Below are positions 13,701 through 24,454 of a stretch of DNA of 64,000 nt, one piece after another. Location: the NCBI GenBank assembly GCA_007449985.2, contig VIIQ02000066.1, positions 391,501 to 455,500 on the forward strand, in the 5' to 3' direction. Every line of letters begins with the position of its first letter. The stretch's first letter is position 1. The notes under the pieces are model-generated. The model made no database searches. It worked only from the letters and a program-made list of their open reading frames with translations, and was not told the origin of the DNA. The translations under genes and the position numbers were made by a program. Source of the stretch: Desmodesmus armatus. Taxonomy: Eukaryota; Chlorophyta; Chlorophyceae; Sphaeropleales; Scenedesmaceae.

Positions 13701-16700
13701 GAGCGATGCACGGAGGCGGGGCCAGGTTCCAGATGAATAGAGGTGCAGCAGAATTGAGGCGAGACAGAACAGAACCATTGCCATGTACACCCAAGCGCCG
13801 TGCAGTGCAGCAAGTGCGTGTGTGTGACCTGACTGCACATGCTTGAGTGCCGCGAAGGTTGCCCCAAAAGTTGGAGGGTAGGGCCCCAAGGGTAAAAGTA
13901 TCCACTTGTCACCCCCCCCCCCCCGGTCCATTCACAACAGAAAGTGTCTGCCGCCACAGTGCCATCCCATTCCCACCTCACCACTTTGCACACACACCTG
14001 TAAGCCAGGAAAAACTTGGATGCTGGCACAGTGCGGATACCCCGCTCATCCTTGACCACCATGAAGGTGGCCCAAAGGTTGGGAGGTATCGCCCAAGGGG
14101 GTGAAGTGTCCAGTTGAGGACCCCCCCTCCCGGGAAGTGGTGATCCATAACACAACCTGCTCACCACCACTGTCCATTCCATTCCCATCTGCCACTCTCC
14201 CCGCACACACACCTGTAGGCCAGGAAAAACTTGGATGCTGGCACAGTGCGTGTGCCCCTCTCCTCACTGACCACGGTGTATGTTGCCCCGAAGGCCATCC
14301 ACAGGGGGTTGAGGTCAGAGATGGGGCTGGCAGTGGCGATGTTGCCCCCCAGAGTGCCTGTGTTCCTGATCTGACGACCTGCAGGCAGCATGACAGGGCA
14401 CAGTGATCTCACTCCACTATGGCTTTTGCACTGGGTTTGACCTCCAATTGTCTCTTGTGTGTGTGTGGCGGGGGGGGGGGGGAGGGAGGGCGGTGGAGAT
14501 CAGAGATGGGACTGGCAGTGGCAATGCTGCCCCCGAGCGTGCCCGTGTTCCTGATCTGACGACCTGCAGGCAGCATGACAGGGCACAGTGATCTCACTCC
14601 ACTATGGCTTTTGCACTGGGTTTGACCTCCGATTGTCTCTTGTGTGTGTGTGTGGCGGGGGGGGGGGGGGGGAGGGAGGGCGGTGGAGATCAGAGATGGG
14701 ACTGGCAGTGGCAATGCTGCCCCCGAGCGTGCCCGTGTTCCTGATCTGACGACCTGCAGGCAGCATAACCAGGACACGGCATTGTTACTGTCGCTGGCTC
14801 GCTTGTACAATGACCTCAGGGGCTTGTGCAAGAACAGCTTTCTTGTGTCTCAGCAACAGGCGCGCAGCGGCGCTGCTGCTGCAACATTTGATTAAACATT
14901 AAATTATCCAATATATAAAATAAACTAATGTATAGTAAACAAAACACGGGCCAGGCGAGGGACTCGTGGTGGCCACGGTGGGCACTAGTGTGCACGGGTT
15001 TGTGACCAGACAGCGTGCACCCCAACAAAGCAAGCCTAGGATAACTGTACCCATTCTTACTCATTGCTACCTTGCCCTGTCGCCTGGTGATGGTGCAGGT
15101 TGCTTAAAACCCAAGCATGGCTCTTGAGAAAGCATTGATGATTCAGTTCATTAGAGCCCTGCTGCACAACTGCCCTACGTCCAGCCAGGTGCCATACCTG
15201 CAAACCACCTGAGCTGCTCTGCTGCTGCTGCCAGGCCGCGGGTCTTGTGTGGCGGCTGTGAGGCCACCTGATGCCTCAACAGCTCCTCCAAACTGCTGAG
15301 GGTCACGCCTGCACCAACATCAAGGCCGCTGCTGCACACACTGACCTGTACAACACAGCACAGCACAGCACTAAGTAGCTGACCCTGCGTTGTGGACAAG
15401 ATAGGGACGGCTAGTACCCATCCTTCCCAACCAGTGCTGAGCGAGATGCTGGCACCAATATCAAGCCCACTGCTACCCACACTGACCTGCAATCATCACA
15501 TATGGGGGGGGGGGGGGGAAAGGGAGAAGGTGCAGGAAGGGGGTTGGTTAGAGTGGGCAAACATGCTACTTGCAGTGGCAGTAGTGTCGGTCGGCGGTCC
15601 TTGCTGCTGAGGAGGCCATAGCTACCCACAGGTACACTGCACAGCACACTGCGGGGGGGGGGGGGGGGGGCAAGGGGGTACTTGGGATGGCTTATGCCTA
15701 GGGCACACAGATGCATCAGCATCAGCCGTATGATTTGTTACAGCATCAGCTGCATGATGCACAGTACCCACCTTGGACAGCTGAGGCACATGTGACACCA
15801 GCAACCGCATACTTGATTTTAGAGTATTAAATTTTTAATCTACTTTATTCTTGTTTTTTCCTTTTTTTTCTATTTTTTTTTGGTTTGGGTGTTACAGCCA
15901 AACGCTGCAGGATAACTAAGAGAAGATTCAATATTTATTGGATCTATAAAAACAATACCCACCTTGCACAGCTCAGGCACGTGTGACACCGCTGCCATGT
16001 GTTTGTAGCCAGCATCCTTAAACTTCAACTCAATGCCAACCTGACAGCAGTGACAGCAGCAGCAGCGGCAGTGCCAGCAGCAGCAACGCAGCACAGGGTG
16101 ACACAAGCTTGGCAGCAGGAGGTATGCAACAAGGCAGCCGCCCGACGCATCCACCACATACAATTCCGACCATGTCTGCAGGCTGTACTGCTGCATGTTG
16201 GGCTTCACGCAAACTGTGTGCTGCGGTCCAGCTGTATGTGACACAATCTGCTGACAGCACCAGTACTCGGGCATAGTGATGCAGCCATTGGCTGCTCTGT
16301 TGCCATCTTTCCAACAGGTGCGTAGAGCCACATGCTTCGCCCGTTTACTGTTACTGTTACATGGCCTGAGGCATGGTATGAACCTACCCCTACGCGGTGT
16401 TGAACACCCCGTAGGGAGACAACGGGGCTCATGGGTCAGCATTTACCTCGCTGTTCCCTCCCACCAGCTTGAGCTCCGGCAGTGCTGCCTTGAGGGCCAA
16501 CAGCTGCTGCAGGCTGGTGGGGCGGTACCACGTGCACAGAGGACCTGGGGGGGCGGGGCGAGGGGGGGGGGGGGGGTGAAAGGAAGAGAATACTGAAAAA
16601 GGAGCCAGGGTCAAGTTGCAGCACTAGGCGGGCAAACCCCCCTTCACAACCAAGCCCCTGCGCTTTACACCATGACCCCACAGCCTTGCGTAAAGGCAGG

Positions 16701-18922
16701 CTAAGGGTGCAGTCAAAGGCAGTACGCGGGCAACACAACTACACACCACACCCAACAATATTATGCAGCATGTTGGGTGCCTCTGCTTTCAAGCCGGGAG
16801 CAGCCAACAGGCAGCACAGTGTGCCAAATTAAACAGCTGCTGCAAGCTGGTGGGCGATTAGGATGGAGCCCAGGCAGCAAACCCCTACACACACAACCCC
16901 AGCACAACCCTACCTTCCAGCTTGAGAGCTGTCGGCGCTCGACCCTTCAACTCCTTTGGGAAGATAGGCTCACTGCTGGGCTTCACATCTGCTGCTGCTG
17001 CTGCTGCTGCTCCGTTGACCTTACTGCTGCCATTGCTGCCACAGCAGCCGCCGGCGGCTGCACACTCCCCCGCCGGCGCTGCTGCCACCGAGCCGCCGCC
17101 ATTGCTGCCACAGTCACACGGCAGGCCGCTGCTTGGACACACACTGCCGCCATTGCTGCCATTGACGGCGCCATTGCTGCCATTGCTGCCGCCTGGATTG
17201 TCGGCTGCTGCTGCTGCTGCCATCCCCCGCGCGGCAGCGATGGCGTCTGCTGTGTATGCTGACGGCTCTGCCTTAGCAAAGACCTTGAAGGCGTCTAGGA
17301 TGGGCCGGTAGCCAGTGCAGCGGCTGCAGGCATAGCATGACACAGCACAGCATGACAAGGCACTTGTAGCAGCACAGCACAGCACTTAAGAAGGTGCCCC
17401 CCACCTCTCAGCCGCCCTGCTGCATACTGGGCAGCTACTGCTCATCACAAAACCTGGGGCCCACCCCTCCTTCCCCTCCTAAAGCTCCTGCCTCCTTGGG
17501 CCGCCCAAGAAGAGCCTTGAACAAGAGCCTCACCCCCTCAATACCCCTCCTGGCACCCGCACACACACTGTCTAATTGATCAAAACTTACCAGAGGTTGC
17601 CAGCTAAGCACTCCTCAATGTCATCTTGGCTGGGTGCCCCCCGCCCCTCAGCTGCCCTGCTGCGCAGCAGGCAGTACATGCTCATCACAAAGCCTGGGGT
17701 ACAGAAGCCACACTGGCTGCCGTGGCTGCTGGCGAGCGCTGCTTGTACGGGGTGCAGACCTCCACGCACACTGCCGATGCCTGCAGAAATGGCAGCAGGT
17801 GTGCGATAGCAGCGTTTTTAAATGGTGAGCAGTGAGTGTGGTGCACACAGCATGATAGCGCACAGCAGTTGGTATGGTATCTGCAGTGTGTAGCGGCACT
17901 ACACATACCCCATGGATTGCACGTTTTGGCAGCTAGAATGGATCTTGTAAGATCCAGCCCTCAGTCCTCAGCCCTCTGCTGCTGCTGCTGCTGCTGCTAA
18001 ACATATTCTTGGGGAGAGGGTCTGCCAGATCATGCACACCACACACTGTGCTGGATATACCCTCGGAGGGATGGCAACCCTAGGGCCTTTGAGTCCACAC
18101 GCACCCCCCCCCTTTCCCCCTTACACCCAGCTGCCCCGATTTCAAGTCATGGCATGTGAGGCAATCGATATGGGACATATACAGGCGGTGGTGGCGCGGC
18201 GCTGCAAATCACCAGACCCCAGCTGACACGACCAACACCACCACACGCCAGGACCCCCCCCCCCCCCGCGCCGAGCGCTCACACAGCCCGCTGCTCATGT
18301 CCCGGCATGCCACTCACCTTCCACCGTCACGACGTGGCAGCCCTCCACTGCGTACATGGGGCACAGGCAGGCGTTGACCGCCCTGTGCTGCACGTGGCCC
18401 CCCTGCCAGCTTGACACCATGACAGTGCATGCGCCACAACCGCCCTCGCCACACCCCAACTTGGTGCCAGTCAATCCGCGCTCTGCATGGCACAGTTGAC
18501 GCCGTACATTGGTTACGTAATGGTGCTGGGTGACGTAAAGAGGCTGTTGGGCAGCATGCAAGGATGGACTGGGGTGTTGCGCTGAGTTAGGGTTGCAGTT
18601 GCGGTTGGTGATTTTGTGTGCGGGTGGGGGTGTGGGATCAAGCTCAGCTTGTGTAGCTTGAAAAAGTCAAGTAAGAAGTATGTGATGGTTTCGAGTTTCT
18701 AACAAGACAAACAAGACAGGCATTAGGCAAAGCATGGAAGTTGGGTGGAAGTAGTACCACAACCTTGACCACCCTCAACCTACCTCTCAGGAACTGCAGC
18801 AGCGTGCCCTCTCCCCTGCCAGGAGGAAGCTCATAGCGCTTTCCGTTTACATAGCAGATCGGTGTGGCATCAGTGATGAATCCATCTACTGCCACCTCAG
18901 CTTTCTGATGCAGCTCCACCAT
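1752..18922 (-). CDS. XDH: Xanthine dehydrogenase, complete, 33 exons
   Basis: Molybdo-flavoenzyme that oxidises hypoxanthine to xanthine and then urate with NAD+ (purine catabolism). The exons I placed run in phase from ATG 18922 to TGA 1752: 4236 nt, 1411 residues, against about 1360 in plants. Order: 2Fe-2S domains (residues 1-180, Cys57, 62 and 65 in [11 protein letters not shown]; then [10 protein letters not shown] and CLAGNLCRCTGYRP), a low-complexity linker, FAD domain (about 300-540, [20 protein letters not shown]), molybdopterin domain. Glu825 (FYLEPNG) and Arg900 (RRPVK) match the purine-binding pair that separates XDH from aldehyde oxidase; Glu1117 ([10 protein letters not shown]) matches the catalytic glutamate. 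Exons 1-8: 18784-18922, 18318-18482, 17591-17780, 16914-17323, 16447-16544, 15963-16040, 15198-15345, 14213-14378. The other 25 are in the next entry. Boundaries are all GT-AG. Partial exon copies litter several introns. Confidence 0.95.
2701..2768. repeat. 22-bp minisatellite in XDH intron 30
   Basis: About three copies of a 22-base unit built from GCAGCAGCGATGCGACGGCGAT-like sequence, followed by CAG runs. The array lies directly upstream, in the minus-strand sense, of the acceptor of exon 31, so it fills the place of the polypyrimidine tract. Confidence 0.8.
6702..6705 (-). terminator. Candidate pol III terminator of tRNA-His
   Basis: Four T residues on the minus strand, 27 nt past the tRNA 3' end, fit a minimal RNA polymerase III stop. 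The run is short, so termination could be leaky. Confidence 0.4.
6732..6802 (-). tRNA. trnH-GUG: tRNA-His (GTG), inside XDH intron 22
   Basis: A 71-nt cloverleaf with no intron. The acceptor stem is GTGGCTG paired with CAGCCAC, with A at position 73. The D-arm contains TAGTTTAGTGGTAG, the anticodon stem is CTGCG/CGCAG around loop TTGTGGC (anticodon GTG), and the T stem is CCGGG/CCCGG. Both internal pol III boxes are recognisable. It closely resembles plant tRNA-His. Oddities: the T loop reads ATCAATC, so position 54 is A instead of T, and the variable loop is only four bases. It has the same orientation as the host gene. A T4 run lies 27 nt downstream. Confidence 0.85.
10938..11617. repeat. 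Hairpin cluster in XDH intron 13
   Basis: Within 680 bases there are five inverted repeats: 10938-10947 with 10963-10972; 11020-11028 with 11038-11046; 11135-11143 with 11151-11159; an imperfect one over about 11349-11389; and a perfect 14-bp-arm hairpin, 11587-11600 with 11604-11617, with a three-base loop. Such density is not seen in other introns of this gene. The segment may be an insertion. No coding sequence is visible in it. Confidence 0.7.
11738..11766 (-). pseudogene. 3' partial copy of XDH exon 13 with donor
   Basis: Repeats the last 29 bases or so of exon 13 (YKHASADLQ) and its GTGGGT donor. It lies 87 bases or more downstream of the intact exon in transcript sense. A poly-C stretch at 11630-11650 lies further on. 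Confidence 0.8.
12590..12648 (-). pseudogene. 3' partial copy of XDH exon 11 with donor
   Basis: On the minus strand it reads [17 protein letters not shown] followed by a GTGAGT donor, matching the end of exon 11 with a few substitutions. Its upstream edge is a run of about 14 C/G bases (12649-12662), so the duplication broke at the homopolymer. Confidence 0.85.
13998..14085 (-). pseudogene. 3' partial copy of XDH exon 8 with donor
   Basis: Reads [15 protein letters not shown] followed by GTGTGT, copying the last half of exon 8, which lies just upstream. A more decayed middle fragment of the same exon lies at about 13846-13890 ([12 protein letters not shown]). Neither has an acceptor that gives a usable frame. 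Confidence 0.85.
14385..14753 (-). repeat. Two 5' partial copies of XDH exon 8 in tandem
   Basis: Two units of about 185-190 bases, nearly identical to each other and to the acceptor side of exon 8. Each has the CTGCAG acceptor and the exon start (exon positions 14497-14563 and 14686-14753, reading [20 protein letters not shown]). Each then runs into a poly-C tract on the minus strand (14470-14482; 14657-14672). The few differences indicate recent duplication. The intact exon is 14213-14378. Confidence 0.9.
15421..15645 (-). pseudogene. Two 5' partial copies of XDH exon 7
   Basis: 15421-15486 reads [17 protein letters not shown] behind an AG acceptor, copying the start of exon 7 ([17 protein letters not shown]). 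15600-15645 is a more decayed copy (VPVGSYGL). Poly-G tracts on the plus strand lie beside both (15505-15518; 15652-15670). Confidence 0.8.
15772..15805 (-). pseudogene. 3' partial copy of XDH exon 6 with donor
   Basis: Reads VSHVPQLSK followed by GTGGGT, matching VSHVPELCK and the donor at the end of exon 6 (15963-16040). An AT-rich stretch (about 15830-15890), unlike its neighbours, separates the two. Confidence 0.75.
16344..16435 (-). mobile_element. LINE 3'-tail insertion in XDH intron 5
   Basis: On the minus strand this runs CCCATGAGCC...CTCCCTACGGGGTGTTC...CATGTAACAGTAACAGTAA. The same blocks in the same order form the 3' end of the LINE remnant at 52990-53460. It is therefore a 5'-truncated copy of one non-LTR family whose 3' tail is a TAACAG-type repeat. 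It has the same orientation as XDH. Confidence 0.8.
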
Positions 18923-19448
18923 CGATGAAGTTGAGTGTCAAGAAATGGAAGTAGAGAGAAGTATGCGCCGTGCGCGAACACGGATGGGTGAACCGGCGAA
19001 AAAAACGTAATGGGATGTGGAAAGCCTTGGAATGGCCCAGTTCAGGGTACCCTCACGCAATTGTCACGTTTCTGCGATCGCAACGAGAGCCCACAGCCTG
19101 GAATACATCAGTCTTGGGGATTGCTTACGCCAACGTATCCATAAGAAATACATGGTGCAAGGAAATCACCTGACAGAGGTATACGGTCTCAGTGCTTGAA
19201 CCGCGCAACCCTGGACAGCAAGGTAGAAGCAGACCAGATACTGTATTATCAACCCACTGCTCAGTGTCATCTAAATGCATCCTGTGATGCAGGCAATACT
19301 GTGAAAACTCGGACAACTATCACAGTGATCTGAGGCAGAACAATCGAAGTCTGCTTTTTGGCATCCTTGCCACCAGCCCAACGCTGCACGTCAGCTAGAG
19401 TTCTGATTGCAAAGCATTTGAGGCCCAGCAGCAGCGTTCAAGGCCGTC
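18923..19448. promoter_or_regulatory. Divergent promoter region, XDH / unknown gene
   Basis: A 526-base spacer between two start codons that face away from each other, so both promoters probably lie here. I see no clear TATA box or other named element, and no gene. Confidence 0.5.
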
Positions 19449-22400
19449 ATGGCCAAGTCCAAAGCCAAGCAGCAGTCCACAGCAGCAGATGCAGACCAGA
19501 TGGCAGCACCCCTGCCAAAAGGGGCTGTGGTTGACGCACTTGACGATCGCATTTTCGTTCCGATGGAACCCGTCAGCTCAGACGTCGAGGCAGTGCAGAG
19601 CACGGACACAGTAGCAGAGGTGCTGGCGGGCAACTACAGTGAAGGCATCGTGGATGAGGTGTGTGTTTGTGTGCTGGGCGCGCGTGCGTCGAATCCTTTT
19701 CTTAAAAGTGAAGAAGTGACGGCACAGAGAACTTGAGCACACTACAATGGCTCTGTGCAGCATCACATCCGCAATAGCTATCAAACAGTTGTTCCAAAGC
19801 TGCTTGGGTGGCAACCTGAACAGAATCGGAGCCGCATATTGCGTTCAGCAGTGGCTGATCCCAGCACATTGCGTTACAACACTCAGTATGCAGTTTCAAA
19901 TTGTGTTCAGGCAATCGGAACCACACATTACGTCCAGCAGCGGCTGATCCCAGCACATTGGTTGTGTATCAGCACTCAGCATGACGCTTCAAAACTGACA
20001 AAACATGTGCTGGTCACCAACAGGAGGTTCATATGCCCATCTTGACCACCTGCACACTTGCCAGACACACAATTACTGCTCAGCACAGGGCCTGCAGACA
20101 CACAACTACTGCTCAGCACAGGGCCTGCATGAAATGCTGTCCCCTCTCACAACCACTCCCTCTCTCGCAACTGCATGCCACCGCGTGTCAACAGGCAAGC
20201 TCTTAATCTAGCACACAGCTCCCCTTCTTCCAGCTGAACTCCCCCCCCCCCCCCAAAAAACACCAACCCCCACCTCATCTGCCGTTATCCCGCCTCCACC
20301 AGGTTCGTAAGTATGAGAAGCCCCAGTGGGATGTTGAGTCATCCTCCCTGGACCCCCTCGATGACATCGACACCTTCTTCCACTATGACTTCAGGCAAGT
20401 TGCATGCTTGACACAGATGCCCGGGGGGCGGGGGGGAGAGGGGAAGGCTGCTGAAGGATGGAAATTCTCTGGACGTTCGCTTGATTGCAGTAGTTGGGCA
20501 CTCCTCTTGCTTGAGTCAATCGCAACGGAGCTGATTGCATTGTCTGGCTCTGTTGGGGCGGGGGGGGGGGGGGGGGATTACGGAGTGGATTGGCCTACTG
20601 CAGACTGAGTGGCAGCTGTGTGGAGTGTACCAAAGGTGTTGCTTGCGCAAGGGGCGATCATGAATGCTGGAATGCCACTGAGTGCAACTAGCTACCACCT
20701 GATGACTGCGATACTGCTGTTTGGCAGCTGTCTGGTGAGCAGCAGCATGTTTGTGAAGACAAGAAACAAACAATTCTGGTTGCTGGCCTTGTCTGTGTGA
20801 CTGCAGGCTGCCTCCTGATGACTACGATGCCTACCAAGCAGCAGCAAAGCTCAAGCTGGACCAGCTGGAAGACCTCAAGGACAAACCAGGTGAGGTAGTT
20901 TGAATTTGAAGGTCGGTTGAGGTTTTGGGGGGTGGGGGTTTACGGCCTTAGCCACAACCCTGAACCCTCATCCGCATGAAGTCAGTGCCACAATGCAATT
21001 GGGGTGAGGACAGCAGCAGATACGCTCAGAAGCGGCAGCAGTGAGGACAGCTGCAGCAGCAGTACAGGCATTCACGGCGGCAGCGGTGGCGGCGGCAACC
21101 AGCATCGATTGCAGTAGTGGGGGCAGCGGTGGCTGCGGCAACCAGCAATGGCCGCGATAGTGTTTTCAGCTGCAGTGGGGGCAGTCACAACTTGAAGGTG
21201 TGCAAAACCTACTACAATTCGGGTGTAGGGTCGGGGTGCTGGTTAGGCGCCCAGCAGCAGCAGCCAGCACCATGTATGGTCTCGTCGTCTTGTTGGACTG
21301 CGAGTGCCATGACCGCCCCCACCTCCCCACCAACCTGCTTGCACACCTGCCATGCAGATGCTGCCACTGCTGCCAAGATCGCTGCGCGCAAGGAGCTTGT
21401 CAAAAACAAGACAGGCGACGAGCTGAGGTGGCTCAAACACAAGGCCTACTATAAGTGAGTGAGCTGTGCACGTTATGAGTGGGCTGTGCACACTCGAAGT
21501 GTCCTGCAGGTTACATGAAGTGACATGCAAAGCCTCCTGCATGCACAGTTCAAGGCAATGAATTGCTCATTGTCCTGGGGTCCTCGTGAAGGGGTGTGCC
21601 CACCTCAGTGTGTGTCGACGCGCAGGCAGGGATGTGCCTCAGCAAAATGGGTGCTTCATAGCTTGATGTCCTTAGCATTTGTTTGTGTTCCAGGCTCCAT
21701 GCTTACCGCATTGGGCTCACTCAACCTGTTCTGCTCTTGCTGTTGCTGCTGCTCTTGTTGTCCTGTCGCAGGGGCATGCAGCGCATTCGCGCAGGCAAAG
21801 CAGCAGATGCAGCGGAAGCGGAAGCAGAAGCAGCAGAACAGGCCACGCAACAGCAGCAGCAGCAGCCAGCGCAGCAGCAGCAGCAGTTGCAGCCGCGACA
21901 GCAGCAGCCGCAGCAGCGGCATGCCCACTTCTCAGAGGATGAGCTAGCTGCTGCTGTTGGAGCGCCCAGTGAATGGGAGGCAGGGTGGACTAGCTCAGAC
22001 TACACACAGCACCCAAAGGTGGGTTGCTCAAGTCCCGATGCTGCTGCCATGCCAGATCGTTGTGCGCATCAGTTGGCAAAAGCGCCGAGCACTATCCTGC
22101 TGCTCATGGTTGCAAGATCAGCATGCACCCCGACACATTTTTCTAACGCGCGCACTTTTTCAGTCGCAACTACCATCTCTCGGTCTCCTTCCTGCTCTTC
22201 TCACCGACTCACCCGCTGCGTTGCCACGCACATCACCCGCCCCCGCATGCATGGCACCCTTGACATAGTCTCCTGCCCTACCCCTTCACGCATATGCATG
22301 CTCCCACCCAAGTCTCATGCGCTGCATTCATACATTTCACGTGCCCATCTGTTGCATCCTTTATGTGACTCACTTACTCACCCATCTACCCATGCATGGC

Positions 22401-24127
22401 ATGCATGCCTCTGCTTCTCTCGCTACACTACCCACTTCACCTCCGCACCACTGCATGCTTGCGTATCGGCTGCCCCATCCATGCTGCAGGTGCTTCAGGC
22501 CCTGCGCTCCACCTTCACCAATGGTTGCGCTCGCCGCCCTCCATTGCAGGTTACAGACGTCACCAACCCACCTGAACTCACATGCTTATGTATCCATCCA
22601 ATTATTCTGCAGGTGCTTCAGGCCCTGCGCTCCACCTTCAGCAGCGGTCTGGACCTGCCACCCTACCAGACAGCAGCGCAGGCTGAGGCAGAGGCGCTGC
22701 AGCACTGGCAGGACAGGAAAGCAGCGGCGGCAGCAGCACGGAGTGAAGCAGCAGCACGGGAGGCTGCTAAGCAGGAGCTGCTGAAGAAGCACATGCCGTA
22801 CCAGGTAATGCTGCTGCATGCTTACCTACTACGCCTTTGTACTTGTTTCCCCTAGCCCGCGACTCAGAGCGCAGCAAGCTGCAAGAAAGGGTGTTAGCGC
22901 GCGTGCAGGTGCAACGGTGGTGCTGTTGCGGCTGTGTGATCGGGCGCGCATGCCGTGCGCAAGGGCGCCTGGGGCCTGAACCTTAGCTCATCGACCATCG
23001 CGCTCACCATGTTGCCGAATAGTTGGCAGCGCGCGCAGCGTATATAAGGGCGTTGCTGAGGCACTTGCGTGGTGGGGCGCGTTGAAGTTCGCCTGTGCGC
23101 CTGGGCATGATTCTTAGCTTGCTCACATGCGTGCGTAGCAAGCTGCAGAAAGCGGCATGGCAGCGCACGTGCTGCGGTGCTGAGGTAGAGCTGGGCGCAG
23201 ATGCGTGGTGGGGGGGGCACGGCAGGGGATTGAGGCTCAACTGCATCATGAGCACCCCATGCAGCAACAAAGGGTGGCAGTGCTGCTGTGCCGTGGTGGC
23301 AGCGGGTCATGTGTGCACTATGCGAAGGTGGCTCACCTTGATTACATCCCTTCCCAGTGGCTGCGCGCACACAGGCCAACAGCACTCAGCACAATCAGTG
23401 CTTTCTTGTCCGTATGTTGCTGCTGCTGCTGCTGCGCGCAGGCGTTCACCCCACAGTACCTGGAGCAGCAGCGGCGAGAGAAGACACTTGCTACACATAG
23501 GCGCACAAAGCAGCAGGCCTTCTGGATATCTCTGGGGGTGGCCCTGGGCAGCAGCGCTTACAGGTGCGGGCCGTAGTACTGCTCCGCACAACCTGTTGTA
23601 TGCTACGTGCTTGGTCTGATGTAGCATTTCCAGAGCAAAGAGTTCTGATGATAGGGACTGGGAGCTGCATGTTTCCCCCTCAGAACGGGCCACCTGTGCG
23701 CCTAGGGCCCTTGAGTGAGGTCAAAAGTGGCAATAGCTGGCTGGCAGGAAGGACCTTCGACCTAGTGCTGTTTTTGGCACAGCTTCACCGATAATATTGG
23801 GGCAGGGCACTGGCCAGCAGTAGCGCAGTGCCCAGTCTGTCAGAACAGGCCCTGCACTATATTTGTCGCATACTTCGACACCCTCAAAGTACGCCCTGGC
23901 AGCAATCCCACACCCCACAATCAAGGCCGCCCTACTTTTCAGGCACAAACTGCACTGCTGGGTTTGCTGTTTGCAGGTGGTGGCAGCAGCGTGGCAAGGG
24001 CAGCAAGCGGCGGCGTGGTGCAGCAGGGGGGCAGCGGCAGGCAGCTGGCAGTGGTGCCACCAGCAGGCGCAGCACCAGACCACCCACACCCTCCGGGATG
24101 CAGATCCAGGGGTCTATCGCGGAGTGA
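19449..24127 (+). CDS. Unrecognised 8-exon gene, 327 residues
   Basis: I do not recognise the family. Exons joined in phase: 19449-19658, 20303-20394, 20807-20889, 21358-21454, 21772-22018, 22613-22804, 23442-23563, 23977-24127; total 984 nt with TGA. The N-terminus is acidic and disordered (MAKSKAKQQ...). A conserved-looking block follows (KYEKPQWDVES, LDPLDDIDTFFHYDFRLPPDDYDAY). Next come a helical KIAARKELVKNKTGDELRWL stretch, a Gln-rich run, an Ala/Glu-rich coiled-coil-like part, a short hydrophobic segment (QAFWISLGVALGSSAYRWW) that could be one membrane helix, and a very basic tail. Intron 2 is GC-AG (GCAAGT donor at 20395). The start of exon 5 is uncertain: an acceptor at about 21693 also keeps frame but adds a poly-Leu stretch that looks like a polypyrimidine tract. 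Confidence 0.75.
19834..20130 (+). repeat. Short tandem duplications in intron 1 of unknown gene
   Basis: Two diverged copies of about 90 bases start at 19834 and 19924 and share CAGCAGTGGCTGATCCCAGC-like cores. Two nearly identical copies of about 32 bases lie at 20067-20130 (CTACTGCTCAGCACAGGGCC). No coding role is seen. Confidence 0.7.
22490..22523 (+). pseudogene. 5' partial copy of unknown gene's exon 6
   Basis: A CTGCAG acceptor followed by the first 34 or so bases of exon 6 (VLQALRSTF), 123 bases upstream of the intact exon start at 22613. It then diverges. It fits the rule that upstream copies keep the acceptor side. Confidence 0.85.
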
Positions 24128-24417
24128 GCAGTGGTTTGGCCTCGGCAGCTGGAACTGGGAGTGAGGAATGAGGCTTGACAGGCAGAAGGGCAAAGTGCCC
24201 ATGGCACTGGCAGTTGGTTTATGGTTTTGTGTGCCTGGTTTGGGGTGTTGGGGCGGCAGTGGCAGCAGGGGTACCAAGGCAGCTGCATGTAGCAAAAAAC
24301 TGTGCAGCAGCTGATGGGGGGCAGCTGCAGGTTGCTGTGACAGCTGTTGTCAGCCGGGCGATGTTGCATGCAGCAGCTGGGTTCCTGTCTGTCTCGTGTG
24401 TGTTTGTGCACAACCAT

Positions 24418-24454
<37 letters not shown>

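Noticed and set aside
1752..18922. Aldehyde oxidase instead of xanthine dehydrogenase
   Set aside because: The purine-binding Glu (YLEPN) and Arg (RRPV) are both present. Aldehyde oxidases lack this pair.
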